DNA from: Pseudocalidococcus sp964653145
Lineage (GTDB): Bacteria > Cyanobacteriota > Cyanobacteriia > Thermosynechococcales > Thermosynechococcaceae
Direction of reading: 5' to 3'
DNA length: 64,000 nucleotides
Assembly: GCA_964653145.1 (NCBI GenBank)
Contig: CAZZCG010000001.1
Span: 1-64,000 of the forward strand
The notes under the pieces were generated by a model, which made no database searches, was not told the DNA's origin, and was given only the letters and a program-made list of their open reading frames with translations. Positions 1 to 8,297 of the stretch are shown here, piece by piece. The position numbers were made by a program, and so were the translations under genes. Within the stretch, counting starts at the first letter, position 1. Each line of letters opens with the position of its first letter.

Positions 1-1314
1 GGGGCGAGTGGTGTTGGGTTGCCCCGGGGGGTTGGGTTCCCGCTCGGGGGTGGAATCAGGGGGGGGCAGGGGGGCCTGGGTTAAGACAGTCTGGGGTAAA
101 ACCTCAACGGTGCGCCCATCTTTAACATGTAGATCCAATTGGGGAAAGGGCACTTCAATCCCACAGAGTTGGAATTCCTGCTGAATCCGGAAGTTTAAGG
201 CACTTTTAATCGGCTCTGAGTCCTGGGGACAATCAATCCAAACCAGCAAATCAAAGTCATAGCCATGATCCCCAAAACTCCGTAACCAGACGGTTGGGGC
301 CGGGGAAATCAACACCCTGGGATCCTGACGGGCGCAATTCAGTAAGGCTTCTGTCACTAAAACCGGATCGCTACCATAGGCGACGCTGATGGGAATATGA
401 ATTCGGCTGTTGGCACTGGCATAACTCCAGTTGACGACATTTTTTTCAATGAAGCGATTGTTGGGAACAATGACGTATTGATGATCATTGGTGCGGATGA
501 CCGTGGCCCGAATGGAAATTTTCTCCACTGTTCCCAAAAGCCCATCCACCTCGACAAAGTCCCCAACCTTAATCGGATGCTCAATCAAAATCGCCAAACC
601 ACTGATAAAGTTACCCGCCAAGGTTTGTAAACCAAAGCCAAAGCCAATTCCCAAGACCCCCGCTAAGACCGTCAGTGAACTGAGATCAATCCCAGCGGTC
701 TGGAGGACAATGATTAAACCCACTAGGGTCAAGCTGTAACCAATAACCCGAGTAATGGCCTCTTGAGCCCCGCGATCTATACCCACTTGAGACAGAATTT
801 GCGAACGAATCCACTCACTCAGCCACCGAGCAACGATAAAAACGAAGATGCTGAGGATGATTAAGATAAAAACAAACGACAGGCTAATTTGGGTTTGTCC
901 CAGGGTGATGAAGGGGGTGACAAAAATCTGCTCCAGTCGTCGGGCTAAAAATTCTCCCAAGTTAATGCCATCCCGCTCTAGGGGACTAGCGACATAGGTT
1001 GCCCGCAGAATCCAGGACACCAACGACAACCAGATGATCAGGCGCAGCACCAGTCGCAGCAGCGTAAATCCCAAGTTAAAGTTGCGCCCTGCCCCCCCGG
1101 AATGCCCTCGCTCTGGCGGAATTACTTTCCGTTGCAACCACCGTGTTCCCCGCTGGACGATGAACACATCTAGAATCAGAGCTAGGCTTCCAAACAACAT
1201 CAACTGAAGGGCATCGCGATCCATGACCAGATTGCCGGATTCGGGTTGATTGATCTGGGCCCAGATTAAACCGCTGCGTAAACCAAGGGTTTCAAAATTA
1301 GGGGATTGCTGCAT
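1..1314 (-). CDS. MscS-family mechanosensitive ion channel (3' end outside window)
   Basis: Small-conductance mechanosensitive channel or relative in the cytoplasmic membrane, which would open under membrane tension to release solutes. The frame is open from the ATG at 1314 to the left edge (438 residues seen), so the C-terminus is missing. N-terminal hydrophobic segments are followed by the Gly-rich pore helix (GVLGIGFGFGLQTLAGNFISG), then the beta domain (VGDFVEVDGLLGTVEKISIR, VIVPNNRFIEKNVVNWSY) and a C-terminal alpha/beta part. The visible end is a Pro/Gly-rich tail rather than a folded domain. It is transcribed away from the tRNA upstream. The family call is firm; gating and ion preference cannot be read from sequence. 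Confidence 0.9.
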   Translation of the reverse strand, partial: MQQSPNFETLGLRSGLIWAQINQPESGNLVMDRDALQLMLFGSLALILDVFIVQRGTRWLQRKVIPPERGHSGGAGRNFNLGFTLLRLVLRLIIWLSLVSWILRATYVASPLERDGINLGEFLARRLEQIFVTPFITLGQTQISLSFVFILIILSIFVFIVARWLSEWIRSQILSQVGIDRGAQEAITRVIGYSLTLVGLIIVLQTAGIDLSSLTVLAGVLGIGFGFGLQTLAGNFISGLAILIEHPIKVGDFVEVDGLLGTVEKISIRATVIRTNDHQYVIVPNNRFIEKNVVNWSYASANSRIHIPISVAYGSDPVLVTEALLNCARQDPRVLISPAPTVWLRSFGDHGYDFDLLVWIDCPQDSEPIKSALNFRIQQEFQLCGIEVPFPQLDLHVKDGRTVEVLPQTVLTQAPLPPPDSTPEREPNPPGQPNTTRP

Positions 1315-1573
1315 GGGGGTTGGGGCCTGGCCTGGGTAAACAGTGAACGCTAAACAGAACTAGGATATCCCGCAATTTCTCACACCTTGGGGCAGGATTG
1401 GAGTGTGACTATGCTGGAAACCTTGACGAGCTTTACTTTTTAGGGTCTCACGCTGGGCAGAAACGATCACGGCCAAGGAGATGGGTACCTAGGCCAAAAG
1501 GTTCCCGAGAGTAGATTTGGCGGTACTTCCAAGTTAGGCTATGATAAAGACTTAGCTAAAAACTAAAGCCGTT
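1315..1573. other. Intergenic gap between the MscS-type gene and tRNA-Gly
   Basis: This 259-base stretch separates a minus-strand gene from a plus-strand tRNA, so it should hold both promoters. I see no coding frame, repeat or strong hairpin in it. Confidence 0.4.
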
Positions 1574-1644
1574 GCGGGCATAGTTTAGTGGTAAAACCGC
1601 AGCCTTCCAAGCTACTGATCGGGGTTCGATTCCCCGTGCCCGCT
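1574..1644 (+). tRNA. tRNA-Gly, anticodon TCC
   Basis: Complete cloverleaf. The acceptor arms GCGGGCA (1574-1580) and TGCCCGC (1637-1643) pair fully, with T1644 as discriminator. The D-arm includes TAGTTTAGTGGTAAAA, and the T-arm has GGGGTTCGATTCCCC. The anticodon loop CTTCCAA (1604-1610) places TCC at 1606-1608. The 3' CCA is not encoded. One oddity is a C1600/A1614 mismatch in the anticodon stem; the other four stem pairs are normal. Confidence 0.93.
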
Positions 1645-1682
1645 TCATGAATCAAATTTTCCCGGCCTGAATTTGTGGATTT

Positions 1683-3035
1683 TTAAGCCTCTGGCAGTCC
1701 TGCTTGCTGAATTGACCAATCTAAAAGCTGCATCGGATGGTATACGGGGATCCTGTGGTTCTGCTCAGGGAGATATTGGCGAATTTGCAACGTACATCCG
1801 ACATTGGCTGAGACAATCACCTCTGCTTTGGTTTGGGTCAGGTTTTTCACTTTTTGCCGTCCCAACTCCGCCGCCACATCCGGTTGAAAAATGTTATACA
1901 CCCCAGCACTGCCACAACAGAGAGCTGCATCGATGGGTTCCCGGAGAGTAACCCCAGGAATTTGCCGCAGGAGTTGCCGGGGCTGGAGCTTAATTTTTTG
2001 CCCGTGGATCATGTGACAGGCATCTTGATAGACCAGCGTTAAAGGTTCGGATTGGAGAGGATAGAGCGGGGCCGTTAAACCCACCTCAGCCAGGAATTCT
2101 TGGACATCTTTAACCTGCTGGGCGAAGGCATGGGCCGGTGCGGCGTAGTCGGGATCATCCGCCAGTAAATGACCGTATTCCTTGAGGGTATGACCACAGC
2201 CAGAGGCATTAATGATCACCGCATCTAGCTCCCACTCAGCAAAGGTATCAATCATCTGGCGGGCAAGGGTCTGGGCCTGGGGTTCTTGACCTTGATGATG
2301 GGGCAGCGCAGCACAACAGCCTTGACTGGGGGGAATCACCACTTCACAACCATTGGCGGTTAAAACTCGGATCGTGGCGGCATTCACTTCCGGTAAAAAA
2401 ATCCGCTGGACACAACCCAGAATTAGCCCAACTCGATGGCGTTTTTCTCCTTGGGCGGAAATGATGGTGGGAAACCTGTCTTGCCAGGCCTGGGGCGGAA
2501 TCGGGGGGAGCATTTTCTCCATGGCGGCCAGAGATTTGGGTAGCAGTTTGGCCAGGGGAGAGTTGCGCCACAGGGTTTGCAGGCCGGTTTTTTGGTACAG
2601 CCAGAGGGGAGCAAGTAAGGCCCGTAAGCGTTGGGGATAGGGGAAGGTGGTGAAGATTAGTTTGCGTAACAGTTGCTCACCCAAAGGGCGCGCGTGATTG
2701 CGTTCAATTTGGGGCCGAGTTGCGGAAATGAGTTGGTCATAGGCCACGCCCGACGGACAAGTCGTTACACAGGCCAGACATCCTAAACAGGAGTCAAAAT
2801 GCTGAATTGTTGCTGGGGAAAGTGGGGCCTGGGCTTCGTTGATGGCATCCATCAGGTAAATGCGGCCGCGGGGCGAATCGGTTTCTTTGCCAATGACGCG
2901 ATAACTCGGACAAGTGGATAAACAAAACCCACAATGAACACAGGCATCAATTAGCCGTGGATCCGGCGGCGATTGGGCATCAAAACCCAGAAATGGCCCC
3001 AGGATGGTGGGGGTAGATGGCTCCGATGCTGACAT
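1683..3035 (-). CDS. glcF: Glycolate dehydrogenase iron-sulfur subunit GlcF
   Basis: Electron-transfer subunit of glycolate dehydrogenase, which oxidises photorespiratory glycolate to glyoxylate and passes electrons to the membrane quinone pool. The 450-residue protein has two N-terminal 4Fe-4S motifs (CVHCGFCLSTCPSY near residue 33 and CLGCLACVTTCPS near 83). Two cysteine-rich CCG-type domains follow (GCVQRIF with GCCAALPHHQG, and ACHMIHGQ with ALCCGSAG). Its ATG overlaps the glcE stop as TAATG, which implies translational coupling. The FAD subunit GlcD is not in the window. Length and motifs fit the family. Confidence 0.92.
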   Translation of the reverse strand: MSASEPSTPTILGPFLGFDAQSPPDPRLIDACVHCGFCLSTCPSYRVIGKETDSPRGRIYLMDAINEAQAPLSPATIQHFDSCLGCLACVTTCPSGVAYDQLISATRPQIERNHARPLGEQLLRKLIFTTFPYPQRLRALLAPLWLYQKTGLQTLWRNSPLAKLLPKSLAAMEKMLPPIPPQAWQDRFPTIISAQGEKRHRVGLILGCVQRIFLPEVNAATIRVLTANGCEVVIPPSQGCCAALPHHQGQEPQAQTLARQMIDTFAEWELDAVIINASGCGHTLKEYGHLLADDPDYAAPAHAFAQQVKDVQEFLAEVGLTAPLYPLQSEPLTLVYQDACHMIHGQKIKLQPRQLLRQIPGVTLREPIDAALCCGSAGVYNIFQPDVAAELGRQKVKNLTQTKAEVIVSANVGCTLQIRQYLPEQNHRIPVYHPMQLLDWSIQQAGLPEA

Positions 3036-4348
3036 TAAATCCCTCCGACAAATCGTTGGGGACTGAGTAGCCCCTTGGGATCAAATTGTTGCTTAATCGT
3101 TCGCATCAGGGCCATTGCATTTCCGCTGTAGCCCCATAGATCTAGCTGTTGTTTGAGCTGTAAAGGTGCATCGAGAACTGTCAAATATCCGCCACGAGTT
3201 GCTGTAATATCTCGGATAATTCCCACCATTTCAGTTAGAGCTGCTTCATCCCCCAGAAGTTGCAATTCACCGATACCAGCGCCCCAATGAAAGACAAGCG
3301 AACTCCCCAGGCCCCGGTCGCCAAATTCTGCCAGCATCCGGTTTAAGCCTGCGATGGCCTGGTTGGGTAGAAGTCCGAATTTTGCCCGTAATCCCCCAGA
3401 ACCCAAACTCCCTGCGCTCAAGCCTCCAGTCGGTGTCGGAATTTCCGTCAGGGGAACACCAACCCTTTGCGCAAGATCATGCAGGCGTGAACTTTGTACC
3501 TGAACCGCTGGACCAAAGCCTTGAAACTGCACCCTTAGACCTAAATTCCCCTGTAAATGGGTTGAAATTAGCCAATTTGGGGACAGTAAATCCACACAGG
3601 CTGGAACTAGGGCATTCCCCAGTAAATCCGGCAAGAGTTGCTCCAGTTGTTGGTAAGTTCCCCCCATGAGCCAGGTTTGGATGTGTTCAGGACGTGGATA
3701 GACCCGAAGCGTAACCTCGGTAATGATCCCCAAGGTTCCCCAGGCCCCGATCATTAATTTGTGTAGGTCATACCCGGCAACATTTTTCACAACTCGCCCG
3801 CCTGATTTGACCACCGTGCCATCAGCCCGGACAAACTGCATTCCCAAACAGTGATCTCGAATCGTGCCGTAGCGGTGTCTGAGTGAACCGGTCTCGCGGG
3901 TTGAAGCAATTCCCCCCAGGGTGGCTAAGTCCGGTCGCGTTGGGTCGAGGGGCACAAACTGGTTTTCGGCTTTTAACTGGGTTTGGAGATTCTGAAGGAT
4001 CATCCCGGCCTGGGCTGTGACCGTCATATCAGCGGCGGCATGGTCAATCAACTGGTTTAAGCGGGCCGTACTGAGCAATATGTCCGCAACCCCTAAACCC
4101 CCCCAGGCCAACTTTGTCCCACTCCCCAAGGGTAAAACTCGCCAACCCGATTGACTGGCCGCCCGGAGAATTTCTTGAATTTGACCAACGGACTCGGGAT
4201 AGGCAACGGCCACTGGTTGGGATGCGGGATGGAGGGCCTTTTGCCAAGGGAGATGGTGGGGATGATCCGCCCAGGCCTGGATATTTTTCTCCCCAACAAC
4301 CCCCGTCAGAGTTGCCAATATGGTTGTGGATGTGGCTGCCGTACCCAT
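3035..4348 (-). CDS. glcE: Glycolate dehydrogenase FAD-binding subunit GlcE
   Basis: Second flavin subunit of glycolate dehydrogenase, of the FAD_binding_4 (VAO/PCMH) fold. The 437-residue protein shows the FAD segment VLPLGSGTKLAWGG near residues 95-108 and GGIASTRETGSLRHRYGTIRDH near 165-186. The segment GGRVVKNVAGYDLHKLMIG resembles E. coli GlcE more than GlcD, which supports GlcE over the catalytic GlcD subunit. It lies directly upstream of glcF and 18 bases downstream of the response-regulator gene, so all three may be cotranscribed. A generic FAD-linked oxidase is the alternative, but the GlcF neighbour makes that unlikely. Confidence 0.87.
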   Translation of the reverse strand: MGTAATSTTILATLTGVVGEKNIQAWADHPHHLPWQKALHPASQPVAVAYPESVGQIQEILRAASQSGWRVLPLGSGTKLAWGGLGVADILLSTARLNQLIDHAAADMTVTAQAGMILQNLQTQLKAENQFVPLDPTRPDLATLGGIASTRETGSLRHRYGTIRDHCLGMQFVRADGTVVKSGGRVVKNVAGYDLHKLMIGAWGTLGIITEVTLRVYPRPEHIQTWLMGGTYQQLEQLLPDLLGNALVPACVDLLSPNWLISTHLQGNLGLRVQFQGFGPAVQVQSSRLHDLAQRVGVPLTEIPTPTGGLSAGSLGSGGLRAKFGLLPNQAIAGLNRMLAEFGDRGLGSSLVFHWGAGIGELQLLGDEAALTEMVGIIRDITATRGGYLTVLDAPLQLKQQLDLWGYSGNAMALMRTIKQQFDPKGLLSPQRFVGGI

Positions 4349-4366
4349 GCCCTTTAGATATTTGCC

Positions 4367-5227
4367 CTATTTAGACGGCAGTTCAAAGACAAATCCCTCG
4401 TAATAGAGCACTTGTCCCTCTTCACTGGTAACTGGCCGGGCACTTTCACAGATCCGCCCCACTGTGCCATCCGCATGCCGAATTTCGCTGACCATATTTT
4501 TGACGTAGCCGAGTTGTTTGATTGATTGGACATACCGGGGCCATTGTTGGGCATCGACGTAGGGAATACTTTCATAAACCTCAGGGTCATCAAACCAATC
4601 CTGGGCCGTTGCGTAACCAAAGATTTGGGCTAAGGCATTGTTGAGTTTGAAATACCGGCCCTCTGGTGAGCGTTGATAGATGCCAATAATGGCCTGGTCA
4701 AACATTTGCCGCGACTTTTCTTCCATTTCCTGGAGTGACGTAACCAAATCCCGCCGCTCTTCCACCACCCGTTGGAGTTGTTCGTTTTGTTGCTTCAGGA
4801 GGGCATTTTTGTGGCGAAGGCTTTTCTGTAGTTGAGAAATAATAAGCTGGTTTTTTACCCGAGCCAACACCTCTTCCGCTTGAAACGGTTTAGAAATGTA
4901 GTCGGCGGCCCCGGCCTGGAAGGCTTTCACCTTATCAAAGACATCATCAAGGGCGCTGATAAAAATGACCGGAATTGGCTTAGTTTGGGGATCGCCCTTC
5001 AACTGGCCACAGACCTCGTACCCATCCATGTCTGGCATCATAATATCAAGCAAAATCAAATCCGGTGGCTCAGCCTCAACCCCCATCAAGGCCATTTCAC
5101 CATTAATCGCCATCCGCACCTCATACCCCTCTAACTCCAGCAAGGCACTCAAGACTTCCAAATTTTCTTGGGTATCGTCAACAATGAGGATATTGCCAGG
5201 GGTGGCATCCAACTGCTCTACAGCCAT
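4367..5227 (-). CDS. Response regulator with REC, coiled coil and PAS domain
   Basis: A 286-residue two-component protein with no recognisable DNA-binding or enzymatic output domain. Residues 12-128 form a receiver with acidic pair D17/D18, phospho-acceptor D61 (LILLDIMMPD), the switch Ser in FISALDD and the Lys in SKPF. A coiled coil spans about 130-172 (LRHKNALLKQQNEQLQRVV). A PAS domain follows from about 170 (MFDQAIIGIYQRSPEGRYFKLN) to a PAC-like end (HADGTVGRICESARPV). Family members often act by docking to another kinase or cyclase. The gene is 18 bases upstream of glcE on the same strand, but a role in glycolate metabolism is only a guess. Confidence 0.85.
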   Translation of the reverse strand: MAVEQLDATPGNILIVDDTQENLEVLSALLELEGYEVRMAINGEMALMGVEAEPPDLILLDIMMPDMDGYEVCGQLKGDPQTKPIPVIFISALDDVFDKVKAFQAGAADYISKPFQAEEVLARVKNQLIISQLQKSLRHKNALLKQQNEQLQRVVEERRDLVTSLQEMEEKSRQMFDQAIIGIYQRSPEGRYFKLNNALAQIFGYATAQDWFDDPEVYESIPYVDAQQWPRYVQSIKQLGYVKNMVSEIRHADGTVGRICESARPVTSEEGQVLYYEGFVFELPSK

Positions 5228-5594
5228 GACCGCGATTCCTGCACTCTCCCTATCTACTCTACAGGACTAAACTTGATCCGTTGAAAATATGGCGATTTTT
5301 GCGAAACGTAACGAAACCCCGCTCCCTAGGGCAATTCCAGACCAGACCCAATCTTGAAAAAACATCCCAATGTCCTGAGCTACTGTGGTAGAAAAATACT
5401 GCTAATTGCCTATGCCAATTTTGCTTCAGACTAAGGTTAAAGGCCATGCCCAACAGGATTGTTGTAATTGCCCCAGTTGATGCTCAAGGCTTCTGAAAAT
5501 TGACTGTGATCTAGTTAGGAAACAAGGCTGGTAGACGCTTCAATCTAAATTATACTCCACAAAAATATACTGCTTACGATGATGGATGTTGTCT
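5228..5594. other. Gap with no supported gene
   Basis: 367 bases upstream of the REC-PAS gene and presumably its promoter region. Short open frames on the minus strand here look random and match no family I know. No repeat or strong hairpin is apparent. Confidence 0.4.
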
Positions 5595-6223
5595 TTACTG
5601 AACCAAGTGAGCCTCAATCTGGTCTTGGTTTACCCTCCGTAACCAACTTTGTAAAAATTTATGGGTAAGGCCGGATTCCCAAGCGCATCCACACACATGC
5701 GCGGAAACAAGATAACAATCATCTACACAATAGACAACGGTTTCTACCGATTCAATGGAAACTCGGTGAGCATCTAAAATCCTGACAAATCTCTTTTTTG
5801 GGGGGGACGACTTTCTCCGGGTCTTCCAAGGGATGAGTAACCCGTGCCCTCTGCTAGGATAGACCGGCTTCATGTAATAAGTTGTAGTAACTAGACTTTG
5901 CAGAATAGACTATGTTAAATGTTTCTAGAATATATGCCTCTAATTCTTCAAGATTCCAATAATTCTGTTGCTTTAACCAATCCAGCACCTGTTGTTGTTC
6001 AACTCTGCTAAATAGGCACATTTACCTTTGTAGCCTAATTTTAGTCCATTAACGCCTCTTAGCAAAAGGCTTGCTTTCATTTTGTAATGAATCCTGATGA
6101 AACCTGAAGAACACTCATAATCTGTTGATGAGTAAATTCTTCTAGTGCCATCTTTACGGCTAGGGCCCGATTAGTTTCTCTTGAGTCGAGACAAGCCTCG
6201 ATAAATTAATTGAATTCATCCAT
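5595..6223 (-). pseudogene. Degraded IS630-type transposase
   Basis: Minus-strand reading from the ATG at 6223 gives MDEFN, a TAA stop, then FIEACLDSRETNRALAVKMA and EEFTHQQIMSVLQVSSGFITK before another stop. A frame change continues with LRGVNGLKLGYKGK. Another change gives VEQQQVLDWLKQQNYWNLEE and ETFNIVYSAKSSYYNLLHEAGLS. These match the N-terminal helix-turn-helix and winged-helix part of IS630 transposases. A later open frame (from 5873) keeps SIESVETVVYCVDDCYLV and VCGCAWE, like the first catalytic-Asp block of the DDE domain. At least two in-frame stops and several frameshifts make it inactive. The C-terminal part was not recognised, and no terminal inverted repeats were found. Confidence 0.82.
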
Positions 6224-6312
6224 GGAACTAGCCAAATCATCCTACAATCATCTCATATCTAAAAACGGTTTACTATATTGACTATTTTAAGAATAAGCTG
6301 ATCAACACTCCG

Positions 6313-6627
6313 ATGATTAAAGTCTTTCTTGACTCCGGTTATCACCCTAAGTCTCTGACTAAAAAGCTGAAGAATATTGATCCGTCAATCCTGACTAAAA
6401 TCCGATTCCAACACGCCCCAAAACCATCCAGATAGCAGATGATAATGCACGCACAATTTGAGTTTGTTCTTCAGCCGACTCGCTGGATTATAGAATGTTC
6501 TAATGCCGAGATAGAACCCTACAAAAGTTTGGTCAAAAACTTTGACAAGACTCTTTCTCATGCAACTGCGAAAATTAATCTTTGCTTTGTCAGGTTAATG
6601 CTAAAGCAGATTGCCGCTCCTTCCTGA
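6313..6627 (+). pseudogene. C-terminal remnant of an IS5-type transposase
   Basis: One plus-strand frame reads MIKVFLDSGYHPKSLTKKLK, then DPSILTKIRFQHAPKPSR, a TAG stop at 6433-6435, and continues with RWIIECSNAEIEPYKSLVKN, FDKTLSHATAKINLCFVRLM and LKQIA. This is the C-terminal third of IS5-group DDE transposases, where the family usually has RWVIERSNAW before KSLVKNFERTL. The catalytic Glu region is preserved only loosely. The N-terminal two thirds are missing and the internal stop makes it a pseudogene. It lies next to the IS630 remnant, so this gap has taken at least two insertions. Confidence 0.82.
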
Positions 6628-6656
6628 GATGTCAAATGGGTTCTATAGGGTTTAAT

Positions 6657-7115
6657 CTAGAAATCCCGGGTGAGGACTAAACAATTTCGCTCGTTGTCTA
6701 GACGTTGGTAACTGATTGACCAACCATAGTCCTCTTGAAGTTTTAGAAGAATGATATTCCCCCAATGGGCATCACGGTTTAGGGGAGTGAAGTTATCAGC
6801 TCTAATCTCTTGGATGAGGCTTTCCCAGGCCTGGTTTAAATCAAAAGCTGCCCCCAAATCCCAGATATGAATTTGCAGGGACTGTGATGATACGTTTACC
6901 CAGATTTCAATGGGGGTTGAGGTGGGGAGATCAGCATGGGCATGGCGAATGACATTGGTTAACCCTTCCATTAGGGCAGTTTGTCCTTCAATCCAAACGG
7001 AATAGGGTACAGGAGCTCGGTTGAATTGGTCAAACCAGGCCAAAACCGTGGGAATACAATCCAGGTTGCTCTCAACTTGTAAGGAAGTGCCTTTATAGAG
7101 TGGGTTCGTATCCAT
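6657..7115 (-). CDS. RsbW-like anti-sigma regulatory kinase (HATPase_c_2)
   Basis: A 152-residue GHKL-fold protein of the anti-sigma factor / serine kinase type, a family that phosphorylates STAS-domain antagonists in partner-switch systems. The N-box is ALMEGLTNVIRHAH (in the ATG numbering E50 and N54) and the ATP-lid start is IWDLGAAFD (D86-x-G88). The C-terminal part (WGNIILLKL, NCLVLTRDF) fits the family in length and order but lacks a clear Gly-rich G2 box. I chose the ATG at 7115; a TTG two codons earlier is possible. It stands alone on the minus strand, about 1.4 kb downstream of the STAS-fused sugar transferase gene. Confidence 0.8.
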   Translation of the reverse strand: MDTNPLYKGTSLQVESNLDCIPTVLAWFDQFNRAPVPYSVWIEGQTALMEGLTNVIRHAHADLPTSTPIEIWVNVSSQSLQIHIWDLGAAFDLNQAWESLIQEIRADNFTPLNRDAHWGNIILLKLQEDYGWSISYQRLDNERNCLVLTRDF

Positions 7116-7337
7116 TAGCAAAATGTTATTTGAATTATGGTATCTATGGCACTGATTCAGTATCCTTTGAAAAAAAGATAGTTATTTCTGCCAAAACGTA
7201 AGATATATTCAAAGAGTAATGAGTTGTGAAATTAAGACAGAATCATATCTCTCTGAAAGTTTATGTTTAACCCTGGGTTTCGGGAAAGACCATTCCTTAT
7301 CATGGATTGAGGATAGATAATTATTCTAACAGATAAA
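7116..7337. other. Gap upstream of the tandem duplication
   Basis: AT-rich stretch between the divergent RsbW-like gene and the Nudix-like gene, and the likely site of both promoters. Bases from about 7217 onward resemble 8184-8297 on the other side of the Nudix-like gene. No coding frame is supported. Confidence 0.4.
7217..7330 (+). repeat. Diverged direct repeat, copy A
   Basis: By eye this stretch aligns with 8184-8297 over about 110 bases. Shared blocks are GTAATGA, CATCTCTCT or its close variant ATATCTCTCT, AACCCT/CACCCT, CCTTATCA/CCTTGTCA and GATAATTATTCTAA/GATAATAATTTTTTCTAA. Identity looks like roughly 60-65 percent with a few single-base gaps. The two copies flank the Nudix-like gene. 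Confidence 0.45.
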
Positions 7338-7463
7338 GACGGACTCCTAGATTTACCCTGATAATCTTCTCAATTATTATTGCTCCTTATGAAGGAAACT
7401 TTGCAGAAGGCCTGGAAGACTCATGACCGTTTTTTAGAACTGCGCTCAAAATGGTTGACTTTG
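7338..7463 (+). repeat. 126-bp perfect tandem duplication, first copy
   Basis: Bases 7338-7463 are repeated exactly at 7464-7589, starting at GACGGACTCC and ending at TTGACTTTG. The unit carries the ATG and first 25 codons of the Nudix-like gene plus about 50 bases before it. The length is 42 codons, but the frame started by the first ATG (7389) ends at TGA 7485-7487 just inside the second copy, so it encodes only a 32-residue peptide. Confidence 0.97.
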
Positions 7464-7589
7464 GACGGACTCCTAGATTTACCCTGATAATCTTCTCAAT
7501 TATTATTGCTCCTTATGAAGGAAACTTTGCAGAAGGCCTGGAAGACTCATGACCGTTTTTTAGAACTGCGCTCAAAATGGTTGACTTTG
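7464..7589 (+). repeat. 126-bp perfect tandem duplication, second copy
   Basis: Exact copy of 7338-7463. This copy holds the start codon (7515) that is in frame with the full Nudix-like gene. The complete identity of the copies points to a recent duplication or to ongoing repeat-length change. Confidence 0.97.
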
Positions 7590-8078
7590 ATTGGTGAGCA
7601 TTTAGAGGATCATCAGGGTCAAATATTGGAATATTGGCGTGTAGAGAAAGCGGACTCAATCATTATTATACCGATTCAGTCTAATCATCTGATTTTGCCG
7701 CCTCTTAGCTACAGACCTGGTGTTGAACAATCTACATTAGACTTCCCTGGTGGTCGCACTGCAGAGAGAGAAAGCCCTGATAGTATAGTCCCTAGAATTT
7801 TACAAAGAGAGTTTGGTATTGAGTTGCCAAAAATTCGTAAAATTATGCCCCTGAATTCCCACGGCTGGCTTGTGAATAGTTCTTTTTCTAATCAAAAACT
7901 TTACAGTTTTGTTGCTTATTTAGAACCTAATCCAGTTATTGCAGCAGAGTTTATCAGCGCAAGGTACCCAGCCACCTCTGGAGGCATACAAGACTTACTC
8001 CAGAATCTCATTTGTTTGCAATGTCGAATGACTCTTATGGAATGGTGGATTAATCACGGGTCTCGAGAATTATCATAA
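7515..8078 (+). CDS. Nudix-like domain protein with degenerate Nudix box
   Basis: 187-residue protein with Nudix architecture: an N-terminal strand region (YWRVEKADSIIIIPI), then LDFPGG and the box region GGRTAERESPDSIVPR followed by ILQREFG. Set against G-x5-E-x7-R-E-U-x-E-E-x-G-U, it keeps G80, E86, R94, E99 and G101. It has Ile95 for the Glu after Arg, and Arg98 for a metal-binding Glu. Hydrolase activity is therefore doubtful, and a ligand-binding role is possible. I chose the ATG at 7515; a TTG at 7506 is in frame, and neither has a clear ribosome-binding site. The start lies in the second copy of the tandem duplication. Confidence 0.65.
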   Translation: MKETLQKAWKTHDRFLELRSKWLTLIGEHLEDHQGQILEYWRVEKADSIIIIPIQSNHLILPPLSYRPGVEQSTLDFPGGRTAERESPDSIVPRILQREFGIELPKIRKIMPLNSHGWLVNSSFSNQKLYSFVAYLEPNPVIAAEFISARYPATSGGIQDLLQNLICLQCRMTLMEWWINHGSRELS

Positions 8079-8183
8079 ATTTATTTCATGTTTTATTAAA
8101 TCAGATACTTTTTAGTTGTAAGTGTATTCATATGGAGACAATGGTCTGGAAATTAAAACTTATGACTGAATCATATGGCATAC

Positions 8184-8297
8184 GGTAATGAATCGTGAGA
8201 ATATGGCGGAATTACATCTCTCTATAAATTTTTGAATTCACCCTCAGCTTTGAGAAGAGCTCCTTGTCAAAAACTGAGATAATAATTTTTTCTAAAA
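8184..8297 (+). repeat. Diverged direct repeat, copy B
   Basis: Partner of the stretch at 7217-7330, in the same orientation and on the other side of the Nudix-like gene. Its last bases run into the left arm of the hairpin at 8281. Confidence 0.45.

Noticed and set aside
5259..5453. Short minus-strand open frame after the REC-PAS promoter region
   Set aside because: Only 64 codons, no ribosome-binding site and no family resemblance; it does not continue the transposase remnant.
7389..7487. 32-residue reading frame in the first tandem copy
   Set aside because: It is a by-product of the duplication that stops just inside the second unit; there is no evidence that it makes a functional peptide.
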